From Combretum micranthum (taxonomy: Eukaryota > Streptophyta > Magnoliopsida > Myrtales > Combretaceae): a stretch of DNA of 64,000 nt. The notes under the pieces were generated by a model that was not told the origin of the DNA, made no database searches, and saw nothing but the letters and a program-made list of their open reading frames with translations. Below, piece by piece: positions 50,900 to 61,000 of the stretch. The translations under genes and the position numbers were made by a program. Position 1 is the first letter of the stretch; the number at the start of each line of letters is the position of its first letter. The stretch spans positions 868,001 through 932,000 of the forward strand of contig JAMXBD010000395.1 in NCBI GenBank assembly GCA_024138025.1. The letters are read 5' to 3'.

Positions 50900-52890
50900 A
50901 GTTGATATAATTTAGTTAATAATTAATTAAGTTGAAATTTGAGATTTAAACTCCAAAATCCCTAAACATATCATTAAAATATTTAGAGGATTCCTAAACC
51001 CTTAATTCATAGCTTAAATTTCAATTTCTAAATCCCTGTAAAATTTGAGTTCATTTGCTTATATAAAAATATCAGTTCTTAAATATGAACTCAAATTAAA
51101 TATCATTTTATCTAAATTAAGTCCTTAATTTATAACCCATTGATTTTGAAGTTATCTTCTGAATATTTCTAGAATTAAAGATATTGATATGAAAGTTCTA
51201 AATCTAGTATCCTTATTCCAAAATATTTTAATTTTATCCTTATTCCTTTTCTTTTTCTTTTTCTTCCCCCACCTTGCTTTTTTTTCCTTTTCCCACTACC
51301 GTCTCTGTCTTTCTCTCTTTTCTTCCTATCCTTTTCTCTCTCCAGTCTCTTAAATTCTTCTCTATAAATCTCAAATTCAACAAGATAAAAAGAGAATCAA
51401 TGATAGAAGATAGAAGATAGAAAGAGGAAAGCAAAGTTAGAAGTATAAAGAAAGCTCAAGCGTGCATGTGTTCTTGGATAGATAAGTTTTCTATTTTAAT
51501 TTATCTTTTGCTTTAATTATTGTTTACATGTTTATATGTTGTATAGATGTTAAAATGAGTAGAGATACTGTTTATATATGTGTATTTATTGGTTTAATGG
51601 TTGATAGAAGTTGGGGTTGATGAAGAAGATGATAAATAGTGAAGTTGGGGTTTGTTGGAATGGTTTGATGTTGCTTGATGTTGTTGGATGAAGTTTGAAG
51701 TGTTAGAAGTTGTATTAATAGGTTAGAAGTTTTATATGATGTTAGAATTGATGTAGGATGTATAAAAAATTGGTTTTTAAAACATGGGAAGTTCATAACC
51801 CCTTCTATGTCAATCACGGGGTGTCATTATGCCCCGAGGGCTTGGGTTTGGTTTTTTTTAAAGTCACGGGCGTGATTCCACCCTTAGTGGCCTCTGACCT
51901 TGATGTTTTTTAAAAATTACGGGCATGATTTCACCCTCAATAGCCTTAGATCTTGGCGTTTTCAAAAATTATGGTTGTGACTCTACCCTTGTTAGCCTCT
52001 GGTCATCGTATTTTGATCATAACTTTTTTATACAAACTCGAATTGAGGTGTTCAAAAGGCTATGGAAAGCTTAAAAAGATATCTACAACTTTCATGCTTT
52101 AAGTTTTTGAAAATTCAAAAAGTATCAAGGTTGAAATTTTACTTCTTTCTAGCTTATACATTTTCCAAACAAAGTTAAAAACTCATGTTTACTTGTTAAA
52201 TATATGTTTGCTTAGGAAATGAATCTTGTTGAGCTAAACTGAAGTAGATAAATGATAACTAATGTGTTATATTAGTTAATTGATATAATTAAGCATGAAT
52301 TGAGTGAATTTATAGATTTAATAGATAATTGGATGAAACATTGAAGTTAGTTATAAAATGAACTTAGTTAATAAACCTAAGTTCAACTTGATTAAATAGA
52401 CTTTAATAAACTAAAATGAATTTGATTGATTAACTTTAATGAACTTGGCTAAATTTAAGTTAACATGGGCTTAAGTAACATGAATCTTAGATATAAAACG
52501 AACTTAGTTAATTAATCTAAGTCCAACTTGACTAGATGAACTTCATTAAGCTAAAATAAATTAGATTGTTTAAGTTTAATCAACTTGACTTAGTAAATGA
52601 ATTAAATGACTAACTCTAATCAATTTGGCTAAGGTTAAGCTAGAATGAGAGTAGTTAATAATTAGTTTAGATGAATGAATTAGGATTATCTTTGAATAAC
52701 ATGAGAAATATATTATTTCAAATGCGTGTTTACTAGGAAAATGAATGTTTTTTGTATATGTATTCTTTATTGATGCTTTGGTAATAAAACACTGTAAACA
52801 AAGAGAAAAGAAATTCTTTGACAGACAAAGGAGAATTGTCCGTATATTGGCAGGGCAATATTCGCAGCCATATGTAATATAAAGATAAAT
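50900..52890 (+). mobile_element. Long LTR-like element, copy 2 (plus orientation)
   Basis: It matches the reverse complement of about 22.88-25.0 kb in order: AAATATCAGTT..GAACTCAAA near 51070-51095, a CTTTTC-rich tract (51240-51360), the conserved AATTTATAGATTTAATA block (about 52307-52323), repeated AACTTGGCTAA(A/G) motifs, and AAAGAGAAAAGAAAT..GCAATATTCGCAGCCAT (52800-52872). No retroviral coding domains. Length and layout suggest a long LTR or a non-autonomous derivative. Edges are approximate. Confidence 0.5.
51810..52012 (+). repeat. About 54-bp minisatellite inside LTR-like copy 2
   Basis: Three units plus a partial one, each with TCACGGGCGTGATT-type, CCACCCTTAGTGGCCTC-type and GACCTTGATG-type parts: unit starts near 51853, 51906 and 51959, with a shorter related piece at 51812-51852. 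This array occupies the same relative position as the unrelated array at 23660-23925 in copy 1. Confidence 0.7.
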
Positions 52891-55060
52891 AAATTATAAA
52901 GAAGGGTAAGTGTGTCATTATATAAAATAAGAGGGTTTTATGATCAATCCTAAAGTATATAAAAGAGTTGTTAAGAAGGTTCAAAGTGTCAAAGGATATT
53001 AAATAAGAATGTTTTATGGTCAAAGTTTAAATATAATTGTATTGTGTTCACATGGCAAAGACTTGATTAATAATGGATTTTGGCAGAGTGTACACTAGCT
53101 TCAACGCCTCCAGCGTAGGCTGCTTAAATTGGACACAAACCTAACGTTTTTCCTAAGCAACATACCTCTATAAATAGACCCTTAACTTACGAATTTGTCA
53201 CACCGTTCCTCAATCAAAACCATACATGAATTTGGACACGAGGAAGTCATATGCAAATGATCGGACGATTTTGGAGTAGGCCTGCATTTAAGCCTCCAAC
53301 CTTTAATTCAAAGCTACTAGCCTAAATACAATGGATGATGGCCTAAACTCTAGCTTGGAGCCTTAGAGGAAATTTTACAAAATTGTGGATTTTGGCCTAC
53401 GCCGGCATATAGGCCGCTGGCGTACTCTAATGTGCGGCTTTGAAGCTTATTTGTTCCTCCGAAGATTTTAAGTCGCTAGCTTTGTTTCCTTTTTATCCAG
53501 CTTATATCTTTACGAGAAACCATACTATAAATACGTCCTATCTTTTGTCTTATCCCTCATGACCTCTCCTAAAACTTTTAGAAACCCTAGTAGATGCTCT
53601 CCAAGGTGGATTTCTTTAAGGAATTGAGTAAGTGATCTCTCATATTCCTTTAGTTCATTTTAGAATGATTCTTTCTTATATTTTCGTTGTTGTTGATGAA
53701 GGAGGTTGATCATTAGTGGAAGTTGAAGAAAATCCTAAGTGTGGAAATTAGGGATTTGCAATTCTACATTCAATTGAAGGAAGGTAAGAATCAATCTGGA
53801 ATTATAATTCATAGATATTTAGTTTTTAGGAAAATTAAATCATATATGTTTTTGTGGATGATTTGTGAATGCATGAACAATGGTGAACAGGTATTCTAGT
53901 GAATTAGGGTTTCTCTATATCATTGGTGCTGATTTGGATCTTGGTTCTACAGTCAGGAAGGTGTGAGATCCAAGGTTCTAGGTAAATATTGAATCTTTTC
54001 AATCTTTGTTATGTTAAGAGATAGAATCTTGTCTGATAGTTGTGCTATTTCCGATTAAGGATTTTAGGGTTTTTGAGGAATTTGGAGAAATTAGCGTTCT
54101 AGGGTTTCGTTGTTTGGTGATCTTAGAAGACAAGTGTGTGAATCTAATGTTATAAATCTTATATTTTGAGATTGTGGATTTTAGGGTTAGGATTTAATTA
54201 TGAATGTGGAATTGGATTTTGATTTTGATTTGATATATGTTGATGATCAGATTTCCAGTGAAATCAGGGTTTATAAAGTTTTAAAAGATTTTGTTGGTAA
54301 ATTTGGAGTTTTGGAAAGCGAATCCAGGTACAACCTTACCATGTTTGTTTGTTTGTGCTTGTAGGACTAGTTGTTAAATCTAACTAATTTATATTTGACT
54401 TTAATTCAATCGAGTGTTGGTTGTGCGTGACTGTGGTTAGTATAGAACTCATGGTAGAGAGAAACCATGGTGGAGGGTGACACTAACGCTGGCAACCTGA
54501 TGATCCTCGTGTGTCGTTATCCTGAGTGGAGTTGCACTTGAAGATGATTTCGATAGATTAAGAGTCATTACCGGCTTAATTGTGGAACAAAATTATATAT
54601 GTATATACCATCTATACTATGGTTTTCATCAGGATCATGAGTTACTCCGGGTTTAGGACTAGTTACAAATTGTTCTAAATTGTGTTAGTTGCTTGGCTAA
54701 ATTGAAGATAACAAATTGTGGTTGTTTCATTAGTTTTAGGGTTGTATGTAATTTATGTTGGTGTTCATACGTATTTGTTTTGGTATGGCGTATTAAGTGT
54801 TTTCACTAATTCCTTTATTTTTCAAGTACATGTGAAGATGATATTGTTTATGATTTATCTAGGTATGATCTATATGTTGATCATGGGGATAGCGATAGTG
54901 GACTTGGCTATCTAACTGAGGACCAATAGATCTTGAGCATGGGAATTAGGAGAGGGATGTTGAAGATCTTTATGAAATTCTATTTGAAAATCTTATAAGC
55001 TAAAAAGACTTTGTGAGACTATATTCTTAGTTTTCTTTTGGTTTGAAAATTTGTAGCTTT
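52891..55060 (+). mobile_element. Retroelement-like non-coding block
   Basis: Two TATA-type cores (CTATAAATAGACC at about 53171; CTATAAATACGTCC at about 53527), a leader with AAACCCTAG (53583-53591) and later GAGGGTGACACTAACG (54474-54489) resemble pieces of long plant gypsy LTRs. It may be the downstream part of the LTR-like copy at 50.9 kb. No coding domains, and no ends could be fixed. Confidence 0.3.
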
Positions 55061-56755
55061 GGATTTTAATGTTTGTGTGTTTGTCGAAGAGATTATTTTA
55101 TATGATGTTAAAGTAACCATGTGAGAAAAATGGTAATTATCTTCGGTATAATTTTGTGGTTTAGTAATTTATAGCTTTAGCATGTTCTTAATAAAGTAAA
55201 TGATACGTGGAGTTGTAATGTTTTTAAGTTATGGTGTTGCAACTTATTTGAAATTAGAGCAGTAGGTTTTGATTTCAATAGATATAGGTTATGAATTTTA
55301 AAATTTAGTGAAAGTTGAGTTGATAAAAAATCCAAAACCGGAGTTTAAGTAAATAAGATAAAAGGGAAAGTAAAGAAAAACGGAAACGGAATGGAATCCT
55401 GCTGCCGAGAAGCATAATCAATAATTATATATACACGTAGCTTTACTTAACTTCTAAAGGGTTCATGAGCTCAAATTTGTCAATGGATAATTATAATATG
55501 TTGGGTTCGTTCGATGGGTAATAGTGATCTTTTATGAATATGTGTTTTTTATTATTTTGTCAAAAAAAATTTAATATGAACTATATTAAATATTTTGAAC
55601 ATTGGAGTATACTTAAAATTTTTATTTTAAAACTTCTATTTTTCAGCTTTAATTCCATTATCATAAACTATAATTTATTTGCTAAGAGTTTAAATTATTA
55701 GTGTTTTGATATTTTATGATCTAATTAATAATTAAATCGTATTTAATTTGAATTTACATATATTTTATTATTATAAATTAATGGGGTTTCATATGATTGA
55801 TCTTAAAAAGTTCAATTACTAGTAATCTGAAAATACATGCAGTTGATTGAATAATTAAGTAAATTCGATATAGGTTATTGTATAAATACTTGTACTTTGT
55901 AGTTCTATGTCAAAGGGTGATGGCTTTCAACTTGGAGTATGAATTGGGTGTGGTAGTTGAGTGTTCAGGCCGCTGTATTAGCTCAACCGATAGTCGATGG
56001 AGAAGTATAAAGCTCTTAACTAGCCAATAAAAGCATAAGAAGGCCATAGCGGTCGTCCTTTGGGAGTATACAGGACTTACAGACTCTTGAGAATTGAGAT
56101 ACATGTGGCCTGCAATCATAAATTTTGGGTTTGTATCATCTTTATGAGATATGCATTAATGTCAATTGGGTTATAAAACCTTGATAGTATTTACATTTGA
56201 GGAGTTTCTATAGCCTGAGATTATCTAGTAAATCATCTAATCGTTAAAATATATATAGTAATAGAAATATTAACTATTTTAATTATTCGATCATAATTAA
56301 ATACAATATAAACTGTTTGATGTGATAGGACCGATCTCATCAAAATTAACGATGGACCAATAAAATTTCTTTACATTTGGTAATTTATTATTTGGTTTCT
56401 TCATTATGATTGGGATCCGAAATACTGCGTTTATGAACATTATATATCATTTGTTGGCCTGTCATGTATGTGGGTTGAAACTCGTGGAGTCTCCTTAAAT
56501 CTTGCTCCTAGTTTCACCTTTATTCTGCTGCTCCGTGGGTGAAAAACTTACGAATTAGCTCTGTAAAATTATGCTCCATATTGGTAAAAAGAATGGTGAG
56601 TCAATTGGTCCGGTAAGAAAATTAATTGACATCTCCACCATAGAATTGATGTCGTTTTGGGAGAACTAAACAATTGACTCCCGGGAAATTATTGAATCAA
56701 ATCGCTTGTGGTGGCTTGAAATAAGGTTATGATCGGATAAACTAATCCCCTACTA
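55061..56755. other. Gene-free intergenic stretch
   Basis: AT-rich, nothing supported. The 69-codon minus frame at 55910-56119 has no known domain. Confidence 0.45.
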
Positions 56756-57930
56756 GAAGCATCATATTTCAACAATAATATCTGGTTCAAACAAAAATAC
56801 CCCGTCAAGTTGGTACTCGCAAAAAATATCAAATATAAGATCTGCATAAAAAAATTTTAGAACCTATAAAAAATTAATACTTGTTCAAAGTACCAAGTTT
56901 GGATGAGAATGTTAGATTTCTATAAAGAATTAATTTTTTGTTTAGGATACTAATTGAAATTAATTACTTAAATAAGGCCAAAATGAAAATAATTACTAAT
57001 TTACTACATAAAAGTCGCATTTTTATCACATGATATACGAGGGAACAGTAAATGCATGTATATCGCGTCTTTAAAACGCGATATATGCGTACATATCGCA
57101 ATTATGAGATGCGATGCATATTTGACTTACGGAGCAATATCCCGATTAATAATCGCGATATTATGATCATAGTTAAATATTAAATCGCGATTCTTTCACA
57201 TGATTTTTGTGTTAAATGGAATGTCCTGTTTCTTAAACGCGATTTTATAACTAAAAATTGATAATTAATTTCATCCAAAGGTATTTTAGTAATTATTTTA
57301 TATAGGTACCTTAGACATGTATTGAATTTTTTGCATAAAATACCAAAGCTAGTAAAAAGTTGGTACTCTCACTCTCAAAGTACCAAATTTAAACTACAAT
57401 ACCATATTTCGACAATAATACTATATCTCACAAAAAATGTTGATATTTGCTAAAAAAACCAATTTGAACGAGAATACAAAATCTACACAAAAATACCAAA
57501 ACCTTGTTCAAAGTGCCAAATTTGGATAAGAATACTAGATTGAACAAAAATACTAGAACCTGTAAAAAAGTTGCTACTTGCTTACATTATTATATTTGAA
57601 CGTGGATGCTAGATTTGTATAAAAATACTAGAACTTGTCAAAAGTTAGTAGTCGCACAAAATACCAAATTTAAACAAGAATTCTAAATTTCGATAATAAT
57701 ATTAGATCTTGTAAAAAGTTACTACTCGCTCAAAATACTAAATTTGGATTATAATACCAAATTTGTTTAAAAATATCACAACCTAAAAAAAGCTGGTACT
57801 TACTCAAAATACTAATATTAAATGGAAATACCAAATTTTGATGATACTAGATCTTACAAAATTGTATTCCCTCGAAGTCCTAAATTTGGATAAAAATAGC
57901 ACATTTATACAAAAATACCACGAATGCTAC
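56756..57930 (+). repeat. Degenerate tandem array (about 75-bp period) before the NLR gene
   Basis: Units contain GTTGGTACTCGCTC-type, AAAATACCAAATTTGGAT-type and AGAACCTGTAAAAA-type parts. GTTACTACTCGCTC-like starts fall near 57358, 57438, 57494, 57568, 57645, 57720, 57792 and 57862, and related units lie at 56760-56935. The array is interrupted at about 56940-57330 by a different sequence. It ends about 130 bases before the ATG of the VQ-TIR-NB gene and so forms its upstream region. Confidence 0.65.
56990..57250. other. Insert rich in TCGCG / CGCGA motifs
   Basis: In an otherwise CpG-poor area this insert has at least six TCGCG/CGCGA-containing words, several palindromic (for example TATCGCGTC..AACGCGATATATGCG at 57060-57088, and AATCGCGATATTA at 57150-57162). 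It splits the tandem array and is probably an inserted repeat; no coding. Confidence 0.4.
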
Positions 57931-58062
57931 AGTGCAACTTTTTTAAAATTCGCCTATTAGCGACCGACTCAGATAACCACCCATACCATCTCACATTTCC
58001 CATTTCGCATCTCTTTATCCAAACTCCCTTCTCTCTTTCTTCCTCTCTGTCTCTTTCCCACG

Positions 58063-61000
58063 ATGGAAACTTTCTCCTTCAACTGCCATGCAACCGCACG
58101 ACATAGTAGTAGCAGCTCTAGCTCTAGCTCCACCAGCACCACCACCACCACTACAACCACCCCTTCACCACCACAACCACTAAACTTACCCACTACTTTC
58201 CCCGAACCCGTTATAAAATCACCACCACCACTATTCAACCAACACTCTATTTTCCCCCAACCCGTTATAAGATCACCACCACAACCACTAAACCAACCCC
58301 CTCTTTTCCTCAAACCCAATATAAGATGCAAACCCACTGACCCGTACCCGGCCGTTTTTTTCATAGCTGACCCATCCACCTTCAGACAAACTGTTCAAAT
58401 ACTAACCGGATCCTCCATCACCAAACCCCACCCGAATCCAACCCTAACACAACCCCGCAAAATCCACAACATCCCACCGAAGAAATCAAGGTTGAAGCTC
58501 TACGAGCGTAGAAACTTCTTCAAACACCTAAAGGTCAATCCTTTAACTCTCTCCTTGGGTCAACCCCGTTTAAGAACACCGGATCTTAGGGAAGAAAAGG
58601 AGGCTACCGAGTCAGACATTGCTTCCACTCTTTCCGATATCAGCAGTATGGAATGGGAGGAGCCTATCGAGTCAGACTCTTCTTCTATTCTTATGCCTGA
58701 ACCAATGAAAAGGGAAGGTAGGAAAACTATCGAGTCAGACTTTCCTTTCACTCATTCATCTACCGCCAGGAATCGATTGGGATACAAGTACGACGTCTTC
58801 TTAAGTTTCAGGGGTCAGGTGTACCTCCAGATGGCTTCACGGGCTTACTCTACGGAGAGCTTAAGAATGCAGGACTCAAAGTCTTCATCGACGGCCATGA
58901 TGAATTTCAAAGTTCAAGAGATATTCGTTATCAATCCATGAAATCCATTAAGAAGAGCAGGATATGGATACCTGTCTTATCTGAGGTTTATGCTTGCACT
59001 GAGAGCTGTCTCAACAAGCTGGCTAAGATGTACGAATGTTGGGGCACAAACGAACAAATCGTTCTGCCGATCTTCTATAATGTCGAACCATCTGATGTTG
59101 AGGCACAGATAGGCTCTTTCGGGCATTTGTTCGACCTCCCAGCGCAGCAGCTGACGTATGGAGATGACTCGGAAGATCTTAACAAGTTAAGGGAGGCACT
59201 GCAAGAGATTGCAAAATTTAAAGGATATCACGTGGAAGCCCAAGGGTACGATTAGCATTAACTCCTTTTATAAGCTGTATTTTCTTTTAAATGAACGTTA
59301 CCATAAAACCTGAAATTATTAACATCCTTTTTCATTTTGGGTAAAATTTCACCTTTGGTACTTGGAAAATTTTTAACTAGCTTTTTTAACATCGCTTTTA
59401 TTGGAAAAATAGGTAAAATTGAATGGAAAATTACATGGGAGCGCTACAATATTATTTGATGGATAAGTTCATTTGAGTGATAACGTTTAGAATTCATTCA
59501 CTTACGGCTCATTCACTTCGCTGAATGAATAAGGTTGTAATTGAATTCCTATTACGAAATGAAATAGAGTTGTAATAGGATTTTTTGTTATTCATTTTTT
59601 ATTTAAAATAGTGATATTTTGAAAAAAGATAATTTTAATATTGAATAGGTATTTGTAGGTTTGAATAAAGATTAGCTATTCAATATTTTGTATAATAGAG
59701 ATTTATTGTGGAATCGCTATTCGGTGAACTAAACGGCGTAATTGCTATTCGTAAGGAATAAGGTTGTAATGGAATTGCAATTACAATGAATTGAACGAGT
59801 AATCAGAAACTTATGGCACATTGTGACCTCAAATAAACCACGCGAAAGCCAATAACCTAAAAACCTTATGATGCCATGGTGTAATTTATCCTAAAATTTA
59901 AATAATCAATTTTATAAAAATTGGTATAAATTCAGGAATTAATTAGGTTAGATATATAAAAAATTGTGACATTGATGTTCATTTAAGAGAAAATACGCCT
60001 ACAAGGTCCCTGCCTCCATATCGTTTTCCTTTTTCCTTTGTTTTTTATTTTTAATGTGGTTTCGTTTCACGAAAACGAATTGTTCGGATTTCTTTTGAAC
60101 ATTTGTCATAAACAAACCTCACAATTGCAAATACTTATAGCTTTTGATAGTAAATGGTAGACATAAGAACCAGTGCTAACAACTTACAAGGAAAATGAAT
60201 TTTTCCCCCTTGTTAAGAGAAAATGTTTTTTCTAGATATGGACGTTTTCTAAGGTTAATCACACCTAACACCTTTCGGCGGTCCTTTTCAACTTTCCACT
60301 ATTAGTTGTGGTTAAAATGCAACATCTTAAGACAGTTGTGATAATATTTTTATCATGACAAACCTTATTTTAAAAAAAGAAAGAAAAAAAAAACTAAAAT
60401 ATTTTCTGCTAGAGCCAATTGCCTTTGCAAATCAGAAAATAATCATAATACCTTTATCACTCTCCATCCTAAATGAATGGTATGTTAGTGCAGTTAGTTT
60501 AATTTGGGATTTTTGGTCATCCATGTACATGTTTTGAGATTAAGATAAATGAAAAAGATAACATTTTTCATAATGGAAAATGACATGGTCACATTAATTT
60601 ACCTAATATCAAATTATTATGCAGGGATTTTGTAGAAGTTGTAAGTAGGATTGTTTCGGATGTTACCCGGCTATTAGAGGCTGATGAAGTTCGACAGGTT
60701 GCAATGGAGCAGCCCATGCAGAATGTAGTTGAAATGCTTCATGTTTCCTCTAGTGATGTTCGGATAGTTGGAATCTGTGGTATGCCTGGCATTGGCAAAA
60801 CAGCTCTTGCAAAGGCTATCTACAACAGACTTCATCCCAAATATAAGCATTGCTGCTTTATATCAAATATTCAAGAAAGATGTAAAAAAAGAGATGGACT
60901 TTCTTTAATGAAAAATCAGCTCATTGAAGAACCCCACCACCCATTATCTCTTGGGCTAAAAGATGAAAAAGAACATAGGTCTATCAAGGATAGAATCCAC

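Noticed and set aside
58063..58941. A separate VQ gene next to a separate TIR-NB gene
   Set aside because: No stop codon, poly(A) signal or second start separates the VQ and TIR parts; the frame is open straight into YKYDVFLSFRG, and the exon phases only fit one gene.
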